A DNA stretch of 64,000 nucleotides, from the NCBI GenBank assembly GCA_024345305.1, contig BRON01000007.1:1488001-1552000 (forward strand), written 5' to 3'. This document shows, piece by piece, positions 11,391 to 23,000 of the stretch. The first letter of the stretch is position 1; every line of letters starts with the position of its first letter. Position numbers and translations under genes: made by a program. The DNA comes from Mrakia gelida (Eukaryota; Basidiomycota; Tremellomycetes; Cystofilobasidiales; Mrakiaceae). The notes beneath the pieces are model-generated. The model ran no database searches. It was not told where the DNA came from and saw only the letters and a list, made by a program, of their open reading frames with translations.

Positions 11391-11749
11391 TTAAGGGGTG
11401 GGAGCGATGAGGAGGGGTGTGCAGAGTGCCATGCACGTACCCTGGATCGCACTGCAGGTGACGAGAGCAGCAGGAACTCCGAGACCCAACGTAAAGGTGC
11501 CTGGGATCAAGTGGGAACGTGGGAGAGCAGAACAAAGAGGGAGGTGGGATCAGGCTCGTTCCTCCTCGTTTCCCTCCACCGTTTCTGCGTCAACTCACCA
11601 GCGACGGCGCCAGCGGAAGCGCAACAGAGAACGTAGCCTCCGTTACAGGAACTCTGGCATACAGCCCAGGCGACCGGACCTCCGTGGACGGCAGGAAGAG
11701 AGAGAACGAGGAAGAGAAGAGCGAAGAGGAGCGAGATCGTGGACTTCAT
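11391..11749 (-). CDS. Small secreted cysteine-rich protein
   Basis: Two exons, 11599-11749 and 11391-11500, join to 86 residues. The N-terminus is a clear signal peptide (MKSTISLLFALLFLVLSLPA, then VHGGP). The mature part is about 65 residues. It has Cys pairs in AVCQSSCNGGYVLCCASAGA and TCSAIQGTCMALCTP, spaced around glycine/alanine-rich hydrophobic helices. This matches a widespread family of small fungal and invertebrate proteins built on an A-x-CQ-x-GC-N...CY/C-AAAG pattern followed by A-x-x-x-C-N...GTCMA-C. The family's function is unknown to me; an extracellular or membrane-inserting role is possible but not shown. Its neighbours are housekeeping genes and suggest nothing more. The intron has a GTGAGT donor and a CCCAG acceptor. 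Confidence 0.85.
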
Positions 11750-12082
11750 TTTTCGAGCAGGTGGTGGTTTGTCGAGAGAGCGAGTCAGACAGCTCGATTT
11801 GGATCGTACGATTTCGAAAGAAGCTGACGCCAGCAATCTGAGGTCATAGTAAGCGAGGCGAAACCGCGGAAAGACCCCGACGCATCGTCTTTTCTTTCTT
11901 TTCCCGAAGCTCGTTCCCAAGCGACGAGTCGTACGGGAGCAGTCAAAGCTGATAGACCCAAGAGCAGACTGTAGATGAGGATAAAGATGTAAACGTCGAA
12001 GTAGACTAGACCGAACCTAAGCGACTCGAGGAGGCAAAAGTTTTTGAACGTGGCGAGCTCACTCGATCCTCGTCCCTCTGTT
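11750..12082. other. Region between secreted-protein start and mannosyltransferase stop
   Basis: It holds the promoter of the secreted-protein gene and the 3' end of the mannosyltransferase gene, both on the minus strand. No further gene is supported. Confidence 0.4.
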
Positions 12083-14650
12083 CTACGGAGATCCAAACCA
12101 GCTCTTGCCCGGGAACATCTGCTTGTACTTGTTCGTGCACGAGAACCAGTGCTGTCGAGGATGCGCGCGAAGAGAAGGACGGGATCAGCGTCGGTTTCGA
12201 GAGGGAGGGAAGGGGAGGAGAAGGGCCGACGACTCACGGAATCGAAGTTGTCCTCCTCCTTGCACGAGCATCGTCCGACTCGGTGGGCGTCTCCAACGGG
12301 GCAGTGGGAGTAAGGTCTGTGAAGACGAAATGATTGGAGAGGGGGAGGGGGAAGAGGGGGAGGGAGGACAGTGGTGAGCGGTGAGCGATGAGCGATGAGA
12401 AGATAGAGTGAGGTCGCAACTCACCCATGGTAGTAACCGATATCTGAGAAGAACTTGATGGAATCTTTAGGAGCGAATAGTCCGACTCCAAGAGAGTGAA
12501 CGGGCGCGTCTCCCCATCGCTGTCGAAGGAGAGGAGGAAGGTCAGCTTGACCGAGAACGAACAAAGCTCGCTTGAGAGAAAAACGAACCTCGTAGTAGAA
12601 CCCTCCTTTCGCCTCGAGGAAGTTAAAGAAAGCCACTGTGAAGGAAACCATAAACGAACGCGAGTGAGGTCGTCAGCTCGAAGAGTCGAGTTCGACGCGA
12701 CAAAGAGCAGGATAACAGAACGAACTGTACGCATCTCCTCTCCAGAAATCCAGATCACCAATCTCGAAGTTCGACCAGAAGTGGCAGTGGTCTGAAAGTC
12801 GAGCAAAAAGCGAGTCAGTCAGCGAAGCGAAAGTGGACGTCGCGTCTACGGAGCGAGGGGATCGCGAGACGGAGGAGCAGGGAGGGGCGAAGAGCTCACT
12901 GTACTCGGCTCCACCGTCATCCGAGAGGAACTGCATCGAGTTATCCTTCGCTACGTGCTCGGGGTGAAGGGCCATGAACTCCTTGACGCTGTGGAAATCG
13001 AAGAAGGAAGAAAAGGGAGGGAGAGGAGGATCAGTTCGAAGCTCGACGCTTTTGAGGGTACAAGACGTTTGAAGCCATCGAGCTGAGTCCACTCACACAT
13101 CCCAAAGAGTGACGATAGTCCTGATGAGCGAAAAGAGACGAAGAGTGGAGGAAGAGGTGAGCGACGAAGGACAAAGAGCGACGCGTCTCGACAACATCGA
13201 AGGAAACGCTGGCGCACTCTGTGTACTCGAAGAGACTCAAAGTGAACCCGTAGACCTTCTTCTCGTCCTCCATAACTAAGAAGGGATCGTAGTCTGAGAA
13301 GAGAGCGAAGCGAAGGGGAGGGGAAGGAACGTGAGCGAGTGAGGGTCGAAAGCGAGGAGGACGACGCGTACGAAATCGAGGACAAAGACGTACGTAGATC
13401 GCAGAAGAATTTAACGCTGGGTTCAACGCGCCAGTAGTATTCTAGGTACATGTGGCAGTTTGAGGGGGAGGATGGGAAAGAGAAGGAAGGGAAAGGCGTG
13501 AGCTCAGCTCGAGAGCTCGGATCATCGGTCGCACGAGCTTGTGACTCTCGTCCCACGACACCAAAGCGAGACGATGAAACTGCCACGCACTGTACTTCAA
13601 GAGCAGCGGGTGCCTGAAGAAGAAGCCCGAGTTGTAGCGGCACACTGTAGAAAATGAAAGAAGGGGAGAGTCGCGCGCCTCAGGATCAACTCGTCGTCGT
13701 CGAGCGAGAGCGAGAAGAGCGCAATTGAGAGGGAGTTCGATGGATACTCACTGTTTCTATACGGTACCGAACCTCCATAGATGACGTTCTATACAAAGCA
13801 CAGCACGGAACAAAAAGCGATCAGCCGTTGGCACGAACGAACGTGAATTCCCCTCCCTGCTCCCACCCTCTCCCTCCCCTCCTCCCCTTCTCTCCCACAA
13901 CTCACCTCCTTGATCATCTGCTCCCTGGCCTTCGTAGCCTTATCCTCGTCAATCCAATCCGGCTGGTTCCATTCGCTCGGGTCGATAAGGCCGTACTCCG
14001 TCGTCGTCGAGGCTTGATCGGAGGTGAGACGAATGAACTCCTCGGAGAAGGGCTGATCGTTTAGGAAGACCCAGTTGTAGCCTCCCCACCAGTTGAAACG
14101 GTCCTCCATGTTCTGCATCGCTGGGAGGATTTCCTGTGAGACGAGACGACGAGCGAGGAAGGAGGCAGAGGTGTCAGCTCGTTCAGCCCTCTCGCCTTCT
14201 TCTTCCCTTCGTCCGTTGTCGAGCTTGACAGCTCAACGGCTAAGACTGAAGGACCGAATTACGCACATAGAGATCCGAGTTCCTAGCGAGCATGACGAAC
14301 GTCTACGACCACAACAACAGCAATACCGACGACAACAACGAACAACGAGGTCAGCTCTCAGCCCTCCTTCCTTCCCGCGAGCTCAACCTCCTTCCCTTCC
14401 TTGTTTGCTCGTCCATCAAACTCACCGCATTAGCATGCCTCCTGCCCTCCCTACCCGTCCCCGTACCATTCCATCCAGCCGCGTGCCGTTCAGGGAGGTT
14501 GGGTGGGTAGGCCGAGTACTTGGAAGTCGAGAAGGAGGAAGCTGGGATGGAGATTGGCGAACGAGGGTGAAAGAGGAGGAGGAGGGAGAGGAGCGATAAG
14601 GCGGCGAGGATGGCGGTTCTTGGCCGGATAGAGGGGAGTTGGAAGGCCAT
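12083..14650 (-). CDS. Glycosyltransferase family 15 alpha-1,2-mannosyltransferase (Mnt1/Kre2/Ktr family)
   Basis: A type II Golgi membrane enzyme expected to add alpha-1,2-mannose from GDP-mannose to O- and N-glycans of secreted proteins. The start MAFQLPSIRPR is followed by one hydrophobic anchor (AILAALSLLSLLLLF) and a Ser/Pro stem. The catalytic domain is spread over about a dozen exons and includes TFVMLARNSDLY, MQNMEDRFNWWGGYNWVFLN, DQPFSEEF, NVIYGGSVPYRN, YNSGFFFRHPLL, YYWRVEPSVKFFC, YDPFLVMEDEKKVYGF, ETIVTLWD, EYNHCHFWSNFEIGDLDFWR, GGFYYE, RWGDAPVHSLGVGLF and PVGDAHRVGRCSC. All of these are hallmark GT15 blocks. The protein ends NKYKQMFPGKSWFGSP. The blocks appear in the expected order with no break, so the gene looks intact. 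Exact small-exon borders are less certain than the identity. Confidence 0.93.
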
Positions 14651-14858
14651 GGCTTCCAAGGCGACGTCTGTAGTAGCAGCAAAAGAGAGAGGGCTGAAGG
14701 CTGGTCGTTGAAAGAGATCGAAGAGCCTGAGGCTCGAGTCGTTGAGTTTCACCTCGCCCTCGTGCCGCAGCTGTTCGATCGCTTTGTTTTCTTCTTTCGT
14801 CCAGCGAAGAAAAAGCTCTTCAACCAATAGCAAGAAATACGAGTTGGAAGCGCACATA

Positions 14859-16646
14859 TCATCCATTCAACCTCTCCTGCTCCTCCTCCTCGGTCTCCTC
14901 AGGAGGAACCGCCCCATCAGCCGCCGACGTCGCGTTCTTCCCTCTCCTCTCCTCCTCCTCCTCGCCATCAGACTGCATCTCCTCGTCCTCCCCCGAAGAT
15001 TCTGCTCCCTCCACGAACCCTTCCTCTCCCTTCCTAGGTCGTTTCCTTCGATCCGACTTGATCGAGAACTTTCGGTTCGGGATCACCTTCGTCAAGACGG
15101 CTTCCCAGTCGCGAAGTTCGACCCAGCCCGTGAGGATCTCGTAGACCTGACGAGAACGAGCGAAGGGGAGACGTTAGGGACGAGCGAGAGAAGAGGTGTG
15201 GAGGGTGAGGTGAAGCTTACCTGGTTGACGGTCAAGACCTTCCTCGTGGGCATAGCAGAGAGGTAAGTCCCGATGGGGAGACGAGCGGTTTTGATTCCCA
15301 GCTTCTCAGCTTTCTCGAGGCAGAGGTTCTGTCCCATACCGACCAGCTTGTCAGTACAAAGCTTCTCTTCAGAAGGTTGACGAGAATGAAACCTACCTTG
15401 TAGCGGTTGTGGTCGACTATCCCTCCTATCACGTAGGTCATACCTTCCTCGAGCGCGTCGATTTCGTGAGGCGAGTCGGCGGTGAGGTAGACGACGTTTT
15501 CTTGAGCGGATCGAGATGGGAGGGGACCGACGAGGGTTCGAGGATGAGGAGCTTCGGAAGTAGTGGAGAGGTGAGGTGGGGAGGAGATGGTGGGAGTGGG
15601 GATAGGAAGGGGAGTCGCGGTGGTGGTGGGTTGAGCTGGAGGACGAGCGACGACGTAGACTCAGCTCCTCCGCGTCGACCAAGAGTTGATAACGTAGGTC
15701 TACGGGCAAACTCACCAGCAGGTCCATCATTCAGAGCCTTCATCATCTCCTCCTCCGTCAACTCAACAGCGGCAGCAGGTTTCGACGACGCACCTTCACT
15801 CCCTGCCTCAACCTCGCCATCTCCCTTCCACAACCCATCGAGCTCCTTCCCATCCCACCACTCCGTCCCAGCCCATCTCCTGTTGTTCGCCTGCTCCCAG
15901 AAGCCCTTCTCCATCCTCTCTTTGAGTCGTTGATCGAGGTGGGTAATGAGGAGGGAGCGGAAGGGGATGGCAGAGTGTCGATGAGCGTTGTAGACGTAGG
16001 CCATTTGACCGCCCATGGATTTGATTTCCTGCGAGGAGAGAGATAGGAGAGAGCGGATGTTAGGATCGGCTCTGAGCACGGGGCAGAGGGAGAGTATAGT
16101 GAAGGGAAAGAGGCAGAAGAGCGAGCTCGAGCTCGAACGTCGAGCTCAACAATTCCTTCCCTTCCCTCCCTCCCCTCTCTCGAGACTCACCTGAGGATGC
16201 ATCAGCTCATCAAACCCTAGATCGATGACGATCCTAGCATTAAAGAAGGTCCCCTCCTTAGCCTTATGCATGTTCTCGAACCTCTTCTCCTCCTGTTTCT
16301 TCCTGATCCTCTCCTCCCTCTGAGCGTTGAACTCCTCGACGTTGATCCCAGCTTCAGCGTCCGCCTTCTTCGCCTTCTTCTTCTCCTTACGAGCATCTCG
16401 CTCCCTTTGTCGTCGCTCCTGTTTGCCAGCTTCGAAGGCAGCTTGCTTAGCCGCTCGTTTGAGGGCGCTCTTGGAGAGGACGGGGGTGGCAGAGGAGGAG
16501 GCGGAGGGGAGGAGGGAAGGGGAGAGGGAGGAGAGGAGAGCCGTCGGGAGAGGAGGAGGCATCGATGAAGAGGAAGACGTAGAGGCTATGGGTCCTTGGG
16601 AGTTGGGAAGAGGGGGTTGATTGGTGGAGGATGCTGTGGGGTCCAT
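14859..16646 (-). CDS. TRM10: tRNA (guanine(9)-N1)-methyltransferase Trm10
   Basis: Five exons (16191-16646, 15716-16028, 15397-15635, 15221-15328, 14859-15146) join to 467 residues. Trm10 methylates N1 of purine 9 in cytosolic tRNAs with S-adenosylmethionine. The N-terminal third is Ser/Pro-rich, then a lysine-rich coiled region (RDARKEKKKAKKA) that would contact RNA. The SPOUT domain begins IVIDLGFDELMHPQEIKSMG and continues QMAYVYNAHRHSAIPF. The knot region is ENVVYLTADSPHEIDAL, TYVIGGIVDHNRYK and KTARLPIGTYL, followed by VLTVNQVYEIL and WVELRDWEAVL. A Pro/Thr/Ser-rich insertion of about 100 residues in the catalytic domain, before ENVVYL, is longer than in yeast Trm10. The acidic C-terminus is Glu-rich. 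It sits between the GT15 and ABCC genes on the same strand, with no functional link evident. Confidence 0.95.
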
Positions 16647-17079
16647 AGGAATGGGGACTCAAGAAGAGAGGAGGGGTCGGGCTCGTGAGGGTTGCTGGAG
16701 AGAAGGAGGCGATCCAAAATCGAAGGTCGTTCTCGTTGCCTTTTCCCTTCGCAGAGAGTTTTTGCAAGACTGATATCTACTTGGAGTCTGACGTATAATC
16801 GTGAGGTGTTCTAATCGAGAGCACCTGTAATTCTAGCCTCCGAAGAAAAGTTTGAAGACCGCGCGACCAGCCGTCGAGGTCGTCGATGCTCGATATGTAC
16901 TGCTGCTCCCTGAGATAGTCGAGACAAGGACATCAAAATCGTGAAGGAGCCACTGGGTATGTGCACTGGGAGGAAGAGACGAACTGAGTAGCCGAGCGGA
17001 AAAAGGGGTGCACATCAGTTCAGTTCTTCGTCGCGTCGCATCAGGTTCGTCTCGTTCATCGAAGCTGATTGACTCACAT

Positions 17080-20000
17080 TTAGGGTGCGATATCTATGGC
17101 AGAGCCATTCATACCGAGAGTCCTGTCGTGAAAGATCCCCTGAGTGGCAGCGAGACGAGCGAAACGGGAGGAAGGGTTGGCAAGCAGGTTTTGAGGCGTG
17201 TCGAACTCGAGGACGGACCCGTTCTCGAGGAGGAGGATCTGGAGGGTGAGAGTCATGTTAGCAGAGAACAAAGAATAAAGAGAGAGGGCAAGAAAGTGGC
17301 TCACTCGGTCGAAGTTGACGATACTTGCTGCGAAGGCGAGAGAGAAAGGAAAGACGACTCGTCAGAACGAGAGGACGAGAGACTGAAACTTTGAACGAAG
17401 ACTCTCACATATTCGATGAGCGATGGCAAGAACAGTAGATCCAGCGAGCTCTGAGTCGACGACTTGGCGAATCTTTTCGTCTGTGAGGTGGTCCATGCTG
17501 AGCGGGAGCGGGAAGGAAGCGAGAAGAGAGAAGTCAGGAGCAAGTCGCGAAACGTGGAAGAAAAGGAGTTGCCCTCACCTCGAAGTCGACTCGTCGAGTA
17601 CTACGATCTTCTTCTTCCTTAGTAGGGCACGAGCGAGGCAGAGAAGTTGACGTTGACCCTTTGAGAAAGACTCCTCGTCGACGACGAGCGACTCGAGCTT
17701 CTCGGGCTGCAGAGACGATGAGCAGATCGAACGAAGAGCGCGGGTCAGTTGCTCGAGGATGCTTTTGCTCGAGATCAAGAGAGGGGTTGAACTCACTAGA
17801 AGGCTGACAACCTCGTCCATACTGACGCTTCGAAGCGCTGTCCAGATGGCGTCGTCCGAGCAGTGTCCTTCGATGTCGAGGTTCTCTCGAATGGAGCCGT
17901 GCCAGAGGAAGGGATCTTGAGTGACGATACTGGAGGGCAATACAAGGAGAAGAAAGGTTAGCGTCGACGGCTGAAGGCAGAAAAGAGAAGAAAGTCGAGG
18001 GGCGAGACGGACCTCATCGAGTCTCGAAGTTGTTCGAGGGAGATCGAAGACGTGTCGACGCCGTCGACGAGGATCTTCCCAGTGACGAGATGACTGTCGA
18101 CAGCTCTGAAGAGAGCAAGGAGAGTCGACGATTTTCCAGATCCAGTCCTGTGGGGGTTGACAGAGGGGGAGAGGATAGATCAGGACGTCGAACGAGGGGG
18201 CAATGGAGTCGTGAAGTGGACGCGACGAACCTTCCGCAGATTCCAATCCTCATCCCTCCAGGAAGGGAGAACGAGACGCCGTCGAGAGCGGGTGGAAGGT
18301 CCTCCCTGGGAAAGATATCAAAGGGACTCGAGTGGGTATCGAACGCGAAAAGGAGCGAAAGACGAAGCGCGACTCACTTGTATCGCATCGAGTAATCGAC
18401 GAACTCGAGCTTTCCGGACGAAGGCCAGAGACTTCCTGCCTTCTCTGAGCGATCATACGGGAGAGGGTTAAGATCCTCGGGAGGCAGGACGACAAACTCT
18501 TGAATCCTTTCCAGGGCCTGTGGATCGATAGGATCAGCAAGCCGAATTGAAGGGCGGAGGAAGAAGAAGGGACGAACGACGACGGCGTTCTCGACCTGCG
18601 AGTACGCGATGAGCGTGAAGGCGAGAGTGTCCTCCAGCCTAGTGACTTGGGAAAGAGCGACTCCGAGAAGGGCTGAAGAGGTCGAGGATCTGAGAGCGAC
18701 GGAGATGACGGCGAGACCAATTGCGAGAAGAGCCTGGAGGAGAGAAATCCGACGCGTCAACCGATGTTGCAGAGACGAGAATGAGATCGAAACGAGAACT
18801 CACAGTCACCCATGAGAGGATAACTCGAAGGAACATCATGCCAGAGAATCGGAAGAAGAAGGGACCTTGAGAGTGGTTGAGGAGAGCGTTGTTTTGAGCT
18901 TCGAAGAAGTCCTGAGCTCGGAAGGCTCGAATTGAAGTCAACCCTCCGATCGAAGTGCTGAAGAGGGTGTAGAGGGGGCTCTTAGATCCGGCTTCGAGCC
19001 GTTGACTGTAAGGTAATATCAAGGGTTCAGAGAAGGTTCGGTGAACGCGCGTCAGATGAAGATCGAAAGCTCACAGTTGCTGGAAAGACAGCGGAAGGAG
19101 GAGGAGTCAGTTCGAGGTCGTCGTTTCGGGAGGCTGGGGAGCTGGGAAGCGAGAGGTAGCTCGAGCTCGCCTTCGATGTGGCGAGGTAGAATCGCATGAT
19201 CACGATGAAGACGGGAACGAGGATCGGGATCGAGAGTCCGAGCCAAGGTGTAGCGAGGATGAGGAAGATCAAGATGGTGATCAAGCTGAGGAAGGTGACG
19301 ACGAAGTTGAGGATTGCGAGGGGAAAGCCGCTGTTGAGATGAGAGAGCAGAAGATCAGTCAGACCTGCTTCACCTCCAGCAACGCGACGCGACGAGTCGG
19401 ACGAGGAGGGGCTCACAAGTCCGACTCCTGGATGTCCTGCGAGAACCGATTCAGAATCTTCCCAGCAGGAGTCTTGAGAAAGAACGAAGGAGGCGAAGCC
19501 ATCACTCCCGCGAGTTCTTGTCGATGGATGACCCTGCGAGAGCGAACGAGGTGAGCTGGGGAAGATGAGGATCGGATGACGGTTTACGTACCTCGCAGAC
19601 CTCTCAGCCAACGTGACTGTGAAGTACTTGAGAAGAAGGACGAAGGAGAGGGCAGTAGCCAGACCAAAGGCGGCATAGCCACTGTTCAAAGAAGCAAAGC
19701 GATCAGGCTCAAGGGCGACGCGAGAGAACAGAGGGAAGAGGGCGACTTACCCGATCCAGGCTCCTCGATTCGAAGTCGAGTTTGCGAACTCTTAGTTGAA
19801 GAAAGAAAGAAGAGAGGAAAGGGCGGGCGTGAGTGCGAGTGCGTCGCGTCGAAAGAGGTCGAGGCGAACCTTTGAGAAACCCTCTGTGAGAAGCGAAACC
19901 AGGATCAGCTCCGTTTCGAGACGTCACCGAAAGAGTGGAGAAGGGAGCTTACTGCATCCCGGCCCTCGTAGCCTCCAAGCATAGCGTCAACCCTGCTATG

Positions 20001-23000
20001 ATGACCGTCGCGAAGGGTCCGATAGCACGAAGGAAGAAAACGTAGGCTCCCCATCTCGAAGTCTTGCTCTTCTCCCAAAGCATCTCCTCGTCCTCCTCCT
20101 CGGCGATCTCCATGTCGTCCGATTTCTTGACCTCGGTAGCCTGAGCTTCGACCTCGTTCGACGTCCCAGCTCTCGCAGCCAAAGCGAAGGCAGCTCCAGC
20201 GTCTCGAACCTCCTCGAACGATCCGAAGTGAGTGATCCTTCCAGCGTCCATGATGATGACCTTGTCGGCTGAGGGAAGATGTTGAATTCCGTGAGTGACG
20301 AGGACGGTGGTCTGGGAGACGCGAAGGCGACAAGAGGGAAAACGCGTCCAGTTTGAGTTCGACGCGATTTGGATCGAGAATGATTCGGCGACGCTCGATC
20401 TCACCTTTCCCTTGAGGAGTCCAGCGGATCCGAAGAGAGACGCGAAAACTGCGAGGAAGAGAATCGTCAGCTCGGTCCGAAAGGGCGAGTAAAGGAGAAG
20501 AGGCGAGCTCACCGTGAGCCTCGGTCTCTCCGTCGAGAGCTGAGAAGGTGTCGTCCAGGAGAATGAGATCCGCGTCGGCGTAGACAGCTCGAGCGAGAGA
20601 CTGAAAGGACAAGAAAGAGTATATGAAGGTCAGCGGGAGGAAGGAGACCGAAAGGGTGGAGCGCAAGCAGAACTGACGAGCCGTTGACGTTGACCTCCAG
20701 AGAGCGTGACTCCTCGCTCCCCCATCATGCTGTGCTCTCCCTTCGGTAGCTTGTCGATATCTTGACGCAGACCACAAGCTTGGATGACTCGATCGAAGGT
20801 CTCTGGGTCGTAAGGTCGGTCGAGAAGAACGTCTGCAAAGAAAGGACGACGCGTCAATCGAAGATGAGGGAAGAGAAACGCAACATTCGTTCACTCACTC
20901 GATTGGAAGGTTCCAGGGTAAATGAACGAGGTTTGAGTGGCGAGGGCGACCTGGGAAGAGAAAGAGCGAATCTCGGTGAGCAAGAAAGGATAGTCGAAGA
21001 GGCAGCGACGAGAGGATTGGATTCGCCTTCTTCGCCCGAACGTCGATTGAACCCTTCTGTTGAACGGACTCTCTGAGGAGAGTCAAGAGGAGTGTAGTCT
21101 TCCCACTGGCGACGGATCCAACAACCTGTACAGAGAAGGAAGAGGTGATCAGTGAAGGAAGCGAAGGAGAGAGGGAAGCGAACGAACCATGTGAAGTTGT
21201 CCTGGAGTCAGCTCGAGGTCGATTTCCTCGAGAACAGCAGTCTTGTCGTCCCAACCGAACGATCCTCCTTTGATGATAGCCTTGAATGGAGCCTTCAGCT
21301 CCTCGAGAGCGAGCTTGCCCTTGGGTTCGTCCACTTCCGAGGTCTCGAACGCGTCGTCCGAAGAGAGACGTCGAGCGGGTTCGACCTTCTCGGGGAGGAC
21401 GAGGAACGATTGGACTGGAAGGAGAAAGAAAGGGCAAGGTTCAGCCTCTTGCAGTTCTTAAGATTTCGAAGGGGCAGAGACTCACTTCGTTTCAGAGATG
21501 CGAAACCGGCGAGCAAGCTGGGCTGAGAGGCAGACGGAGTCGACAAAAGTCAGGACGCGTCGACGTCTTCAACGTTCTTCGAACTAACAAGACCCTGTCC
21601 GACGTGGTTCATGGGATCTGCGAGAAGATTGATCGTGGTGAGGATGGTGAAGATCCGGCTGACTGAGAAGAGAAGAAGGGAGAAGAAGGGTCAGCTCGCG
21701 CCCGTTTGCTCGTCGAGGAGGAAAGATATGCAGAGCCGCGTAACGAGAGTACCTACTGTCCAGAGGTCCAATCCCAGCGTCGAAGTGAAGCTGAGGGAAG
21801 GTTGAGAGGGTCGAAAGAGATGAAACGAGTCAGATCATCGCGTCCCTCGCTCGCTCGCCTTCTAGTCTTCTTCGCGACTCACCATCAGAGCGTACGTCCC
21901 GATGCAAGCAAGACCAGAGAAGATGGTACCAGTGTTCCCGAGAGTCGCAGTTATGGTTATGAGCCAGCTGACAAAGGAAGAATCGGACGTCAGCGTCTGT
22001 CGGCAGAGGTAAGAGGAGGGGGAGGTCGAACTAGAAGTGTTTGAGAGCGACGGTCTCCTTGACTCGAAGACCGGCAGCTTTGGCCATGAGAGGGGCCTCG
22101 TAAGCTCCGAGTTTGATCGGGAGCATCTGTCGAATGACCGAAGACTGTAGAGCGAGAAAAGGGGATCGATCAGACGAGCTCGAAGACGCGACGAGGGTTT
22201 CGCGACCGAGTTTCGACTCACCAGCAACTTGATCCTCTGGTCGATGGCGGCCATCCAAGCAGTCTGTGATCTCCCGACGGCACCACTCATCGCAGCTGGG
22301 AGACAAGTAGGACAATCAGCGACCGGTGGGCGACGACTGAAATCCGAAAAGAAGAAAAGGACGTGCTCGTAGTTCCGAGGAAGAGGATGATGACGACGAG
22401 CGGAGCGAACATCGCCCATCGTGCTTGAAACCACAGTAGAGTGCAAGCAATCGCGATGGAGATGATTGAAGCCCCTGAAAAACAGATCGAAGCACAATCA
22501 GCTTCAAGGTCGGCAAAACAGAACAAAGCGCGTCGCGTCTTGAACTCCCTTCACTCACACATTTCGTGGATAGACTGAAGAGTACCCGTGACTCTCTCGG
22601 AGTCGACGGACATGTAAGTCGTTGCAGCGCCCTGAAGAGAGGCAAGGTCTGGGTGTCAGCGATGTTCAAAGGTGGGAAAGAAAGATGAGAGAGCGACTCA
22701 CCTGTCCGACTTCTCGAGCAGCGACCGAAGTGAGGCGAAGCGTCTTCATGTAGATGGTACCGACGAGAGCGCTTCGGTAACCAACTGAAAGGTTGAAGAC
22801 CTTCTCCCAGTAGCTGCATCGAACAGGCGAACGAGCCAAAGTCAGCTCGGAATCGGGACGCGAGGTGAACAGGTCGAAACGAACGAACAGGTACGTCGAC
22901 AGCGACATGAGCGAGTAGATGATAACGAATCCTCCGACGAGAGCCCATCCCCGCTCCTGAGAGATGGAGGTATCCGCAACGAATCGAGTCATGTCCTGAA

